Shown: positions 16,171-24,545 of the stretch, one piece after another
How the letters are laid out: the number at the start of each line of letters is the position of its first letter
How positions within the stretch are numbered: position 1 is the stretch's first letter
Assembly: GCF_037201815.1 (NCBI RefSeq)
Contig: NZ_CP147407.1
Span: forward strand, 186,001-250,000
Length of the DNA stretch: 64,000 nt
DNA from: Metabacillus sp. FJAT-52054
GTDB lineage: Bacteria > Bacillota > Bacilli > Bacillales > Bacillaceae
Direction of reading: 5' to 3'
Translations under genes and position numbers: made by a program
The notes under the pieces: model-generated
What the model was told of the DNA's origin: nothing
The model's database searches: none
Seen by the model: the letters and a program-made list of their open reading frames with translations, nothing else

Positions 16171-17313
16171 ATGAAAAACACGATTCATTTTGGCGCAGGA
16201 AACATAGGCAGAGGCTTTATCGGGGCCCTATTTTCTCAATCAGGCTACCACGTAACATTTGTGGATATTGCAGATGACATCATTAACAAGCTGAATGAGG
16301 AAAATAGCTATAAGGTAAAAACAGCGGCAGATCCACAGGAAGTGCTGGAAATCACAAATGTTTCCGGTTTGAACAATATGAAGCAGGAAGATGAAGTAAT
16401 TGAAGCGATTGGACAGGCTGAATATGTTACAACGGCGATCGGCCCGAATATTCTTCCGAGAATCGCCCCGCTGATTGCAAAGGGAATCGTGAAGCGCTTA
16501 AAAGAAAATGAAGCGCCTTTTTATATCATTGCCTGTGAGAACCAAATTGGTGCAACGGATATTTTAAAAGGACATATCCTTGAGCAGCTGGATGAAGAGA
16601 CGAAGGGAATGCTTGAAGGCCGGGTATTTTTCTTCAATTCCGCTGTGGACAGAATTGTTCCGATTCAAAACAACCAGGGCTCACTAGATGTCCTCGTAGA
16701 AACGTATTATGAGTGGGTCGTTGAGACGGATCAGGAAATTCCGAATGTAGATGGGATGATTACCGTTCCGGACCTTGCTCCATTCATCGAAAGAAAGCTC
16801 TTCACTGTAAACACCGGACATGCTGTTACCGCCTATTTTGGGTGGCTTGCAGGGAAAAAAACCATTGATGAAGCTCTCAATGACGAAACCATTTCCGTTC
16901 AGGTCAAAAACACACTGAAAGAGACGGGTGCATACTTAGTAAAAACATACGGACTGGACCAGGGCGAGCACGGCAAGTATATCGAAAAAATCATCGGCCG
17001 CTTTCAAAATCCCTACCTTCATGATGGCGTATCAAGGGTTGGGCGGTCCCCGCTCCGCAAGCTTGGATCAGAAGACCGCCTTGTCAAACCGGCAAGAGAG
17101 TCTGCCCGTCTCGGATTGCCAACTGAAAACCTGGCGAAAGCCATTGCTGCGGCTCTTTTTTTTGATGTGAAGGATGATTCCGAATCTGTTGAACTGCAGA
17201 AGATGATCAGCGAGCATGGTGTCGAGCACGTTCTGACTGAGGTAAGCAAGCTTGATCCGAACAGCTCATTAGTGAAAGAGATCGCTGCTCAGTACGAACA
17301 GCTGAAAAAATAA
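16171..17313 (+). CDS. mtlD: Mannitol-1-phosphate 5-dehydrogenase
   Basis: MtlD oxidises mannitol-1-phosphate to fructose-6-phosphate with NAD. The 380-residue protein begins MKNTIHFGAGNIGRGFIG, the family's NAD-binding start, and contains the conserved ACENQIGATD, FFNSAVDRIVP and NTGHAVTAYFGWLAG blocks. Three in-frame ATGs are close together; 16171 is chosen because AAAGGA lies eight bases upstream and it gives the usual short N-terminus. Length is normal. It completes the mannitol pathway with mtlA. Confidence 0.95.
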   Translation: MKNTIHFGAGNIGRGFIGALFSQSGYHVTFVDIADDIINKLNEENSYKVKTAADPQEVLEITNVSGLNNMKQEDEVIEAIGQAEYVTTAIGPNILPRIAPLIAKGIVKRLKENEAPFYIIACENQIGATDILKGHILEQLDEETKGMLEGRVFFFNSAVDRIVPIQNNQGSLDVLVETYYEWVVETDQEIPNVDGMITVPDLAPFIERKLFTVNTGHAVTAYFGWLAGKKTIDEALNDETISVQVKNTLKETGAYLVKTYGLDQGEHGKYIEKIIGRFQNPYLHDGVSRVGRSPLRKLGSEDRLVKPARESARLGLPTENLAKAIAAALFFDVKDDSESVELQKMISEHGVEHVLTEVSKLDPNSSLVKEIAAQYEQLKK

Positions 17314-17326
17314 ACAGCAGGCTTTG

Positions 17327-17364
17327 CCGCTTCTACCGGAGTATACGGGGGAAGCGGTTTTTTT
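17327..17364 (+). terminator. Terminator of the mtl operon
   Basis: CCGCTTC (17327-17333) pairs with GAAGCGG (17351-17357), followed by TTTTTTT. Confidence 0.88.
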
Positions 17365-17443
17365 ATAAAGACGATGTTCTCTCCTTTTTCTATAATAGAA
17401 GCAGAGTTACCTAAAAATCAGCAGAAGCAAAGGAGGCAATACA

Positions 17444-17803
17444 ATGAATAAGGACCACCTTGATGCATTGTGCAAATCTCAGAAAGGCGCTTTCCATGAT
17501 TACCAGCCGGATTGGCAGGCAGACCGCTATCATGTTGGAGGAAAAATGTTTGCTATGCTTGGAAGCGATGCAAAGGGAAAGCCGATTATCACATTAAAGT
17601 GCGATCCAGTTCGGGCTGAGGAATTAAGGGAAGAATATGAGGGCATTATACCGGGCTATTACATGAACAAAACCCACTGGAATTCCATCTACCTTGATGC
17701 CTCTTTGCCGAATGATTTTGCTGAAAGCTTAATCGAACATTCCTATCAATTGGTTTTTGACAAGCTGCCGAAGAAAGTCCAAAGAGAAATTGTTTCTGAG
17801 TGA
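17444..17803 (+). CDS. MmcQ/YjbR family protein
   Basis: The 119-residue protein has the CyaY-like MmcQ/YjbR fold markers: KGAFHDYQPDWQADRYHVGGKMFAML near the start, KCDPVRAEELREEY, then IIPGYYMNKTHWNSIYLD and a C-terminal helix with HSYQLVFDKLPK. The conserved MNKxHW segment is present. AAAGGAGGCAATACA precedes the ATG. Members have been proposed to bind DNA, but the function is not established. It appears to be a single gene. Confidence 0.85.
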   Translation: MNKDHLDALCKSQKGAFHDYQPDWQADRYHVGGKMFAMLGSDAKGKPIITLKCDPVRAEELREEYEGIIPGYYMNKTHWNSIYLDASLPNDFAESLIEHSYQLVFDKLPKKVQREIVSE

Positions 17804-17917
17804 GCGCAACATTCTCTTATCGGTTCTATTGATTCTCTGACAAAAACAAAAACAGGATAAAACCCCTCGCTCTTCCGCAATCTAAAGATGGATGAAAAAC
17901 GGATAGGGTGAGACGTC

Positions 17918-19330
17918 ATGCAAAACGATTGGTTTTCGGTTATCCCATTTTTAATTGCTATTCCCATTGCCATCAAAACGAAGCAGGTGCTGCCTGGCCT
18001 GTTTGCCGGCTTGCTCGCAGGGTCTTATTTATTGCAGCCTTCTTTAGTGGGAGGGCTCACAAAAATGATTGAAATTCTCGTAAAGGGAATCATTGATCCG
18101 GGGAACATCAAAATTTTTATGTTTTTGTACGCCTTTACGGGCTTAATTGGAATGATTAAAATAGCCGGCGGGATTCGCGGATTCGTAGAAGCGGCATCTG
18201 CAAAGGTTCAAACTAAGAAACAGGCTCTTTTTCTCACATACATATCAACGATTGGAACGTTCGCGGCACCGAGCTTCCGGTTTGTCACCATTGCTCCGAT
18301 TATGCGGGCGCTTTTGAAAAAAGTGAAGATGTCAACTCAGGAATTGGGGTTTGTAATTGAAACGACGGCTACCCCGATTATTGTCCTCATTCCGATTGCG
18401 ACTGCATTTGTCGGTTACATGACCTCACTCATCGACTTGGCCCTTGAAAACGAAAAAATCAAGGAGGACTCCTATCAATTGTTCCTCCAAAGCATCCCAT
18501 TTAATTTCTTTTCCTATGTCCTGATTTTAGTCGGAATTTATTTGAGTTTTTTCCATCATTCAAAATCGACAGAGGAGAGCGATCCGAAAGAGATCGGCGA
18601 CGAATCCGGTGAAGACGACTGGCACAATTGTGATCCATCGGTAGGAAAGGATCTCCCGGAGCGGCCGTGGAATTTATTTGTACCGCTTATCCTCGTCATT
18701 GGCCTGACCTTTCTGTTCACATGGTGGGATGGACACCAAAAAGGAGGGGGGTTCTTTACCGCCTTTATTAAAGCAGACGTCCTGACTGCTATGCTGACGG
18801 CGCTCCTTGTCGCATTGATTTTAACGTTCCTGTTTTTCAGATTTCAGAAAATCAAAACGGGGGAACTGCTGAATAACTTTATCCTTGGCGGAAATGATTT
18901 AATGTCAGTAATTGTGCTGCTTTCCTTCGTTTGGGGACTTTCGTCTGCGAGTGAGGAGCTTGGGTTTTCCCGTTTTGTTACTAGCCACTCGCAATGGATT
19001 CCGCCATCCCTGCTTGTTCCGATTCTCTTTATGTTTGGAGCAGCGGTCTCCTATTTCATTGGCTCCGCCTGGGGAACGTGGGGAATTCTTATGCCGCTCG
19101 GCGTTTCCATTGCGATTGCCTCCGATCTATCGCTTCCACTGGTCATTGGAACCGTGTTTGCGAGCGGAACGTTTGGAGCGTTTGCCTCGCCTTTGAGCGA
19201 CGATACCAATACCATCGCCCGAATTCTTAACTTATCCGTGTTGAAGTATGCCAGATATAAGCTGAAGCCGGCCCTCATTGCTGCCGGAATAACGGTTGTT
19301 TTGTACGGAGCGGTTTCATTTTTTTTGTAA
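17918..19330 (+). CDS. NhaC-family Na+/H+ antiporter
   Basis: The 470-residue protein has about eleven hydrophobic segments and the NhaC-type signatures GTFAAPSFRF, FIGSAWGTWGILMPLGVSIA and GAFASPLSDDTNTIA. A cytoplasmic acidic loop (about 220-245) splits the two halves. Proteins of this family exchange protons for sodium or take up small organic anions, so the true substrate is uncertain. AGGGTGAGACGTC precedes the ATG. The stop is 20 bases before a dispersed repeat that carries an insertion sequence. Confidence 0.85.
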   Translation: MQNDWFSVIPFLIAIPIAIKTKQVLPGLFAGLLAGSYLLQPSLVGGLTKMIEILVKGIIDPGNIKIFMFLYAFTGLIGMIKIAGGIRGFVEAASAKVQTKKQALFLTYISTIGTFAAPSFRFVTIAPIMRALLKKVKMSTQELGFVIETTATPIIVLIPIATAFVGYMTSLIDLALENEKIKEDSYQLFLQSIPFNFFSYVLILVGIYLSFFHHSKSTEESDPKEIGDESGEDDWHNCDPSVGKDLPERPWNLFVPLILVIGLTFLFTWWDGHQKGGGFFTAFIKADVLTAMLTALLVALILTFLFFRFQKIKTGELLNNFILGGNDLMSVIVLLSFVWGLSSASEELGFSRFVTSHSQWIPPSLLVPILFMFGAAVSYFIGSAWGTWGILMPLGVSIAIASDLSLPLVIGTVFASGTFGAFASPLSDDTNTIARILNLSVLKYARYKLKPALIAAGITVVLYGAVSFFL

Positions 19331-19350
19331 AGTAGCGGGTGGGATTAGGA

Positions 19351-19484
19351 TTGGGGTCAGTCTCCAACTCCTTCACCGCAGAAGGGGAGAGAGGCCTAGG
19401 TCACTGAAGCCTTGTCTGCCAACGGTTTGAAGAGCAGGTGCCGGAGCGTTCGTTCGCTAGCACACAGCGGGTCAGTGCACTGCG
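19351..19484. repeat. Dispersed ~130-bp repeat, copy R1 (left of the IS)
   Basis: The segment includes TCCAACTCCTTCACCGCAG, AAGGGGAGAGAGGCCTA and GGTGCCGGAGCGTTCGTTC. Copies with the same order of blocks are at 20763-20896, 53941-54068 and 54069-54195. Confidence 0.8.
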
Positions 19485-19512
19485 CCCTGTCAAGTTTACA
19501 GGGTCGATTCTT

Positions 19513-20349
19513 TTAATTTGATACGCTTTTAGAAAACTCTTTCGGTGATTGATAGCCTAATTTCTTTTGGTATCTTCGCTGATTATAGAACTCCATGTAT
19601 TCATCTGTCGATTCCACTAATTGTTGTAACGTGCGGGGACGATCTAACCAAAGACCTTCTGTCTTATAATGACTGAAGAATGATTCAATCGGTGCGTTGT
19701 CCCAACAGTTCCCCCTTCTAGACATACTACGGACGATTTGATACCCTATAAGTGTGTTTTTGTATTTATGAGACGTGAATTGGTGTCCCTGGTCGCTATG
19801 CAGGGTGGCACATTTCAGGTCTCTTTTTTTATCTGCTTTTTTGAGCGTATCCAAGACTAGCTCCGTATCATTCTTGTCACTCAAATGATAAGCAATGATT
19901 TCTTTGTTGAATAAATCAATGATGGCACATAGATAGTATCGCTTACTCCCTGCATAGACGTAAGTGATATCAATACATAACTTATCATTCGGATAATCGG
20001 TCTTAAAATTACGTTTTAAAAGGTTAGGTGCAAAGTAGCTTTCTTGATCGTAATGTCTGATTTTCTTACGTCTCTGACGTGCATGCAGCCCCATCTTATT
20101 CAATAACCTTCTTACACGTTTGTAATTGACGAACAGATCATGGTGATCCCTCAAATAGGTGGTCAATTGGCGGTATCCTTGTCGTCCCTTTTCCTCAAAA
20201 TACTTCTCCCTGAGAAGAAGGGCCATTTCCTGGTTTCTCTTCTCCTCCTTAGTTAGAGGCCGTGAGAGCCTCTTTTTCCACTTATAATAGCCATATCGGG
20301 AAACACCAGCTATGAGACAAAGTTTGTAGATACTATAGTTCTCCACCAA
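19513..20349 (-). CDS. IS3-family transposase OrfB (catalytic part)
   Basis: OrfB carries the DDE integrase core: CIDITYV (first Asp), LHSDQGHQFTS (second Asp) and the final Glu in NAPIESFFSHYKTE, after an N-terminal HTH_21-type segment (RQGYRQLTTYLRDHH). The frame is open well upstream of the first ATG at 20349, back to the slippery run in OrfA, reading KGGQITKSERFEIIHHLVE. The working protein is therefore expected to be the OrfA-OrfB frameshift fusion; a free OrfB from 20349 may also be made. Confidence 0.9.
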   Translation of the reverse strand: MVENYSIYKLCLIAGVSRYGYYKWKKRLSRPLTKEEKRNQEMALLLREKYFEEKGRQGYRQLTTYLRDHHDLFVNYKRVRRLLNKMGLHARQRRKKIRHYDQESYFAPNLLKRNFKTDYPNDKLCIDITYVYAGSKRYYLCAIIDLFNKEIIAYHLSDKNDTELVLDTLKKADKKRDLKCATLHSDQGHQFTSHKYKNTLIGYQIVRSMSRRGNCWDNAPIESFFSHYKTEGLWLDRPRTLQQLVESTDEYMEFYNQRRYQKKLGYQSPKEFSKSVSN

Positions 20350-20381
20350 ATGATGAATGATTTCAAATCGCTCTGATTTGG

Positions 20382-20687
20382 TTATCTGCCCTCCTTTCTC
20401 AAGGCTAATAACTTTTTTAAGTAAGCATTCTCCGCATCTGAAAAAGCTTTCTCTTCCATTAGCGTCCTTGGTTTAGGCCATCCAGATGGAAGACATCTTC
20501 TCGTCGTTTGCCCCTCTTGCTTTTCTGGTTTTGGCTTCTCTTTTACCTGATCCTTTTTAATCCACCGTCTCACCGTTTCGTCAGAAGGGATGCCAAACTC
20601 CCTAGCCACACTTAAATAGCCCATATCTGCATGGTCATGATAAAACTTAACCACTTTCTTTTTATATTCCGCTGAGTATTTTCTCAT
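20382..20687 (-). CDS. IS3-family transposase OrfA (helix-turn-helix part)
   Basis: The 101-residue protein has the DNA-binding helix-turn-helix of IS3 OrfA (YSAEYKKKVVKFYHDH, SVAREFGIPSDETVRRWIKK) and a C-terminal leucine-rich helix (AENAYLKKLLALRKE). AGGAGATCCAG precedes the ATG. A slippery A-AAA-AAG at 20412-20418 on the minus strand lies near its end; a -1 shift there enters the OrfB frame. Confidence 0.88.
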   Translation of the reverse strand: MRKYSAEYKKKVVKFYHDHADMGYLSVAREFGIPSDETVRRWIKKDQVKEKPKPEKQEGQTTRRCLPSGWPKPRTLMEEKAFSDAENAYLKKLLALRKEGR

Positions 20688-20762
20688 CTGGATCTCCTCC
20701 TTTGATTGAAGACACTAACATGTCTAAGGAGACCCTGTAAACTATATGGGGAGCATAGCACA

Positions 20763-20896
20763 GGCACGGTGCCAGTCCCCAACTCCTTCACCGCAGAAGG
20801 GGACAGAGGCCTAAGTCATGGAAGCCTTGTGTGCCAATGGCTTCAAGAGTCGGTGCTGGAGCTTTCGTTCATTAGCAGACTGCGGGTCAGGCACAC
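20763..20896. repeat. Dispersed ~130-bp repeat, copy R2 (right of the IS)
   Basis: It contains GGCACGGTGCCAGTCCCC, AACTCCTTCACCGCAGAAGG, GGGACAGAGGCCTAAG and GGTGCTGGAGCTTTCG, collinear with R1. The small open frame across it is accidental. Confidence 0.8.
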
Positions 20897-20911
20897 ATAT
20901 CTAAAAACTCG

Positions 20912-20944
20912 AGGCCTCGCTGATGTACTGGCTGAGCGAGGCCT
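20912..20944. terminator. Hairpin downstream of repeat R2
   Basis: AGGCCTCGCT pairs with AGCGAGGCCT. The minus-strand side ends in CTCGAGTTTTTAG, giving a plausible T-tail; the plus side has only TTTAG. Confidence 0.55.
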
Positions 20945-21034
20945 TTAGTATTGGCTGGAGAAGAGAATTACCTTTTTAAAAGGACTTTTGGAAGCCAATC
21001 TTGAAATGATTAAACATGAAAGGAGTGTATGTGC

Positions 21035-21421
21035 ATGTCCAATCCAATTACACCATTCCTCATGTTTTCCGGCCAGGCAGAGGAGGCGATGAACCACTAC
21101 CTCTCCATCTTTGATGATTCGAATATTCAGCAGATTTTTCATCATGAAGATGGCAAAGTGATGTATGCTATTTTCACACTTAAGGGTCAAACGTTCAGGT
21201 GCATCGACAACACGAATGGCGACCATCATGCCTTTACCCCGGCTCTGTCATTGTTTGTGGCCTTCGAATCTGATGAGGAAATCGAGACCATTTTTCAAAG
21301 GCTATCCGATCATGGACAGGTGCTGATGCCGCTTGCCTCATCACCCGTGAGCGAAAAGTTCGGCTGGGTGGAGGACAAATATGGTGTCTCATGGCAGCTG
21401 AATCTGGAGAAAAAACAATGA
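21035..21421 (+). CDS. VOC-superfamily (PhnB-like) protein
   Basis: The 128-residue protein has the PhnB-type glyoxalase/bleomycin-resistance fold: ITPFLMFSGQAEEAMNHYLSIF at the start, ALSLFVAFESDEEIETIFQRL in the middle and FGWVEDKYGVSWQLN at the end. The start at 21035 is chosen because AAAGGAG lies nine bases upstream; the ATG at 21029 is too close. Such proteins are metal-dependent enzymes of varied function, and the substrate is unknown. Its stop overlaps the next start (ATGA). Confidence 0.88.
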   Translation: MSNPITPFLMFSGQAEEAMNHYLSIFDDSNIQQIFHHEDGKVMYAIFTLKGQTFRCIDNTNGDHHAFTPALSLFVAFESDEEIETIFQRLSDHGQVLMPLASSPVSEKFGWVEDKYGVSWQLNLEKKQ

Positions 21422-21933
21422 GCACAGTAATAGAAGACCTCTTAAAGCATAGCGGACCATTAGCAGTTATGATGTGCGGGGTCGCGGGCTCAGGAAAGAC
21501 AACCTTTGCCCAGCAGCTCGAAAAGGAAGGTTTTACTAGGCTCTCCATAGATGAAGAAATATGGACCGTTCATGGTCGGTTTGGAATTGACTACCGTGAA
21601 GAAGAGTACGAGAAGTTCAAAGAGGAAGCAGAAATAAAGCTTCGGAAACAATTGGAAGAACTAATACGAAACCGGAAATCCGTTGTCATAGACTTCAGTT
21701 TTTGGCAGCGTACGAGAAGAAGTACGTATAAACAACTGATTGAAGAAGCAGGTGGTGATTGGAAGCTCATTTATTTAAAGGTGCACCCGGAAGAACTGCG
21801 AAAGAGGCTGAAGATACGAAGCAAGCGCTTTGATGCCAACGCAGCCTTTCCGATTACGGAAGAGATTTTATCTGCTTTTTTAAATGGTTTTGAAGTCCCT
21901 TCAGATGAAGGGGAAATTGTGATTGAAACGTAG
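21418..21933 (+). CDS. P-loop ATP-binding protein (AAA_33/zeta-toxin-like kinase)
   Basis: The 171-residue protein has a Walker A motif GVAGSGKTT (about 22-30), an acidic segment SIDEEIW, a Walker-B-like VVIDFSFW and a basic lid region (RKRLKIRSKR). These suit a small-molecule kinase. ATG 21418 overlaps the VOC gene stop by four bases, so the two are co-translated. Substrate unknown; comparable Bacillus proteins are often misnamed as resistance kinases. Confidence 0.8.
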   Translation: MSTVIEDLLKHSGPLAVMMCGVAGSGKTTFAQQLEKEGFTRLSIDEEIWTVHGRFGIDYREEEYEKFKEEAEIKLRKQLEELIRNRKSVVIDFSFWQRTRRSTYKQLIEEAGGDWKLIYLKVHPEELRKRLKIRSKRFDANAAFPITEEILSAFLNGFEVPSDEGEIVIET

Positions 21934-22080
21934 GCCCTGAATGGAGCTTTTTTAAATGGACATATTAATAAATATCCTTATACATACTCTGCAATTTTCT
22001 AATTTGTATTATGGATCAGATGGGACTAGAATAGGGTCTGTAAAAAAAATTCAATCATTCACATGAGGAGGAACCAAATC

Positions 22081-22746
22081 ATGGCGAAACATATATTAAT
22101 GGTCGTAACGACGGCTGATAAAATGAACAATGGTCACGAAACAGGATTGTGGCTTTCTGAGTTCGGAGAGGCTTACGTTGAGTTCAAAAAACTTGGATAT
22201 GACGTAACAGTAGCAAGTCCGCTTGGAGGAAAAGCTCCGGTTGACGACCGCAGTCTGGAAGGCGGAGAAACTCCGCAGGAAATTCTGGATACAGCGAAAT
22301 ATCTGGAAAATACATTAAAGCTTGAAGATATTGAGGATCTTTCCATCTATGATGCAGTCTTCATGCCTGGCGGACATGGCACCATGTTCGACCTTCCGGA
22401 TAACATCAAGCTTCATGAAATCGTCCGCGATATGTACGAAGCGGATAAAATTGTCGCTGCTGTTTGCCACGGACCAGCGGGTCTTGTAGGAGTGAAGCTT
22501 TCTGACGGCACTCCACTTGTAGCCGGCAAAACGGTAACAGCATTCACAGATGAAGAAGAAAGAGCAACAACGCTTGATCAATACATGCCGTTCCTGCTTG
22601 AAACACGCCTTCGCGAGCTTGGTGCGAACGTTGTCACAAAAGAGAATTGGACGGATCATCTTCAAGCGGACGGAAACCTGATTACAGGCCAAAATCCGCA
22701 GTCCACAATTAGCGTGGCAAAAGAAGTTATTAAACAATTGAGCTAA
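22081..22746 (+). CDS. DJ-1/PfpI family protein (type 1 glutamine amidotransferase-like)
   Basis: The 221-residue protein has the DJ-1/PfpI layout with the nucleophile cysteine in AAVCHGPAG and the conserved glutamate in GHETGLWLSE, matching the Hsp31/YDR533c branch whose members detoxify glyoxals or act as chaperones. GAGGAGG lies about 11 bases before the ATG at 22081. It is a single gene with its own terminator. Which activity applies cannot be told from sequence. Confidence 0.88.
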   Translation: MAKHILMVVTTADKMNNGHETGLWLSEFGEAYVEFKKLGYDVTVASPLGGKAPVDDRSLEGGETPQEILDTAKYLENTLKLEDIEDLSIYDAVFMPGGHGTMFDLPDNIKLHEIVRDMYEADKIVAAVCHGPAGLVGVKLSDGTPLVAGKTVTAFTDEEERATTLDQYMPFLLETRLRELGANVVTKENWTDHLQADGNLITGQNPQSTISVAKEVIKQLS

Positions 22747-22755
22747 GAAGAATTC

Positions 22756-22787
22756 AAGACCTCTTGCACAGCAAGGGGTCTTTTTTA
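22756..22787 (+). terminator. Terminator after the DJ-1/PfpI gene
   Basis: AAGACCTCTTGC pairs with GCAAGGGGTCTT across ACA, followed by TTTTTT. Confidence 0.9.
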
Positions 22788-22878
22788 TGCTCCAAAAGGG
22801 AAGGACATATGTCCTTTTAAAACCGCTCCTTCCTGTCATTTAATAAGAGGAGTGAAAAAAGAGCAGGGAGGCAATGGT

Positions 22879-23304
22879 ATGAAAGGAATCATTTTTTCAA
22901 TAATGGGAGGAATCTTCATCACGCTTCAAGGGGTATTTAACTCAAGGATGAGCGAGGATCTCGGAGTGTGGCGGACGAATGCCCTTATTCATCTTATAGG
23001 ATTTACGTTATCAATCGTCGTTTACAGTTTCATCCGGGACGGACGGGTGAGCGGACTGAAGGAAGTCCCTCCTTTTTATTTAATCGGCGGGCTGTTCGGA
23101 GGCTTGATTGTATTTGGGGAAATGTCTGCCATCAATGAGCTTGGAGTCGCGTTTGCCGTTTCAGTTCTTTTAATTGCCCAGCTGCTTTGTGCATTTATCA
23201 TTGACTCTAAAGGATTATTTGGTGCGGTTAAAGAAAGAGTCAAGAAGCGGCATTGGATAGGAATCGGGATAATGATCCTTGGAGTCTTTATTTTTAAAAT
23301 GTAA
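22879..23304 (+). CDS. DMT-type half transporter (DUF606/YdcZ), first copy
   Basis: The 141-residue protein has about five hydrophobic segments and the DUF606 signature GGIFITLQGVFNSRMSEDLG...W and FGEMSAINELGVAFAVSVLLIAQL. The start at 22879 has GGGAGG seven bases upstream. It is followed by a Crp-type regulator and a second DUF606 gene in the same direction, with gaps of 15 bases, so the three form one unit. The two half proteins may pair as a heterodimer; substrate unknown. Confidence 0.85.
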   Translation: MKGIIFSIMGGIFITLQGVFNSRMSEDLGVWRTNALIHLIGFTLSIVVYSFIRDGRVSGLKEVPPFYLIGGLFGGLIVFGEMSAINELGVAFAVSVLLIAQLLCAFIIDSKGLFGAVKERVKKRHWIGIGIMILGVFIFKM

Positions 23305-23319
23305 AAGGGGGAAGGCAAG

Positions 23320-24018
23320 TTGAAAAAATATGATCATCCGGAACAGCTTACACGTATGCTCGCTGAAGCTGGACTTCAAGGTGTTTTCCCTGAGAAGCTC
23401 GCAGAAAACATGAGCCTTTACTGCTTTGAACAAGGTGAAAATCTTTGTTCAAAAGGCGATAAGCTTGAGCATATGTACTTCCTGTTAAGCGGAAAGGTAA
23501 AAATTTATACGATCTCGCCGGAAGGCAAAACACTGATTGTCCGCTTTAAAACCCCAATGGCTGTGATTGGGGACATTGAATACATCAAAAAAAGGGACGT
23601 GTTTAATACGGTAGAAGCAGTGACGGAAGGTATCATGGCAGGTGTAAGTTTTCAGGAGATCTCTGAGTTTGCCGATTCCGATCCGGCATTTCTCCGTTTC
23701 CTGCTGGAGGAAGTTACCCATAAATTCTATACAGAATCCCATTCCTCCAGTTTAAATATGCTGTATCCGGTGGAAGTCCGGCTTGCGAGCTATCTTCTTT
23801 CCATTTCTTCTGATGGAGAAGGCTCTATGTTTTACAAGGAGATGAAAACCTCGAGCCTGCAGGAGATTGCTGACTTGATTGGCACGAGCTACCGCCATTT
23901 AAACCGTGTCATTCAGAAGCTGGCAGCGGAAGAGATGATTGAGCGAAGAAACGGAAACTTACGTATAAAAGACGCTGCGAAACTTAGAGAGCTCGCCAGC
24001 GGCAATATATATGAATAG
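23320..24018 (+). CDS. Crp/Fnr family transcriptional regulator
   Basis: The 232-residue protein has an N-terminal cyclic-nucleotide-type beta barrel (ENLCSKGDKLEHMYFLLSGKVKIYTISPEGK) and a C-terminal winged helix (SSLQEIADLIGTSYRHLNRVIQKL). It resembles YeiL-like members. No CxxC...C cluster typical of Fnr is seen. The start is TTG with GGGGGAAGG upstream. It sits between two DUF606 transporter genes and probably controls them. Confidence 0.88.
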   Translation: MKKYDHPEQLTRMLAEAGLQGVFPEKLAENMSLYCFEQGENLCSKGDKLEHMYFLLSGKVKIYTISPEGKTLIVRFKTPMAVIGDIEYIKKRDVFNTVEAVTEGIMAGVSFQEISEFADSDPAFLRFLLEEVTHKFYTESHSSSLNMLYPVEVRLASYLLSISSDGEGSMFYKEMKTSSLQEIADLIGTSYRHLNRVIQKLAAEEMIERRNGNLRIKDAAKLRELASGNIYE

Positions 24019-24033
24019 AAAGGAAGGGATCAT

Positions 24034-24480
24034 ATGATAGGAATGATTCTTGCGGCGATGGCAGGACTGCTCATCAGCCTGCAAACCGTATTTAACGCCA
24101 GGGTGAGCAGCAAAGCCGGAGCATGGCTGACGACAATGGGCGTTCTCGGACTGGGGCTCGTCTCATCTCTTGTTCCATTTTTTCTTATTGATGGAGGGAA
24201 TCTGTTCGATATCGGAGACTTGAACCCATTCTATCTGCTAAGCGGTCTTTTTGGAGTGGGGATTGTATTTAGTGTGATGAAAGGAATTCAGGAGCTTGGA
24301 CCTGCTTTTTCCGTATCGATTGTCATTGTTGTGCAGCTTACCCTTGCTCTAATCATTGACTCATTCGGATTATTTGAAGCAACAGTGATTCCTTTTTCAT
24401 TGAATAAGCTTGCTGGAATTTTAATCATGATGGCGGGGATTGTGGTTTATAAGTGGCAGGTGCGCGGAAGAGTCAGCTAA
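24034..24480 (+). CDS. DMT-type half transporter (DUF606/YdcZ), second copy
   Basis: The 148-residue protein repeats the first copy's layout with its own sequence: MAGLLISLQTVFNARVSSKAGAW, then GIVFSVMKGIQELGPAFSVSIVIVVQL and a final membrane segment with KLAGILIMMAGIVVYKW. AAAGGAAGGGATCAT precedes the ATG. It ends the three-gene unit before a shared terminator with hmp. Confidence 0.85.
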   Translation: MIGMILAAMAGLLISLQTVFNARVSSKAGAWLTTMGVLGLGLVSSLVPFFLIDGGNLFDIGDLNPFYLLSGLFGVGIVFSVMKGIQELGPAFSVSIVIVVQLTLALIIDSFGLFEATVIPFSLNKLAGILIMMAGIVVYKWQVRGRVS

Positions 24481-24515
24481 GACAGGGAAAAAATTCAATC
24501 AGTACAATAATGAAG

Positions 24516-24543
24516 AACCGGAGAAATGGATCTCCGGTTTTAT
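24516..24543. terminator. Bidirectional terminator between the DMT unit and hmp
   Basis: AACCGGAGA pairs with TCTCCGGTT and is followed by TTATTTT on the plus strand; on the minus strand it ends the convergent hmp gene. Confidence 0.85.
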
Positions 24544-24545
24544 TT

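Larger units (their letters stand above)
19488..20748 (-). mobile_element. IS3-family (IS150-like) insertion sequence
   Basis: About 1.26 kb carrying two overlapping transposase frames on the minus strand. The ends contain a matching inverted motif AGTTTACAGGGTC (19493-19505, and its complement at 20731-20743); the exact outer ends are approximate. It is inserted between two copies of the ~130-bp dispersed repeat. Both frames are intact and the frameshift site is preserved, so it may still be active. Confidence 0.88.

Noticed and set aside
19331..19500. A possible small RNA or gene after nhaC
   Set aside because: The segment is one copy of the dispersed ~130-bp repeat.
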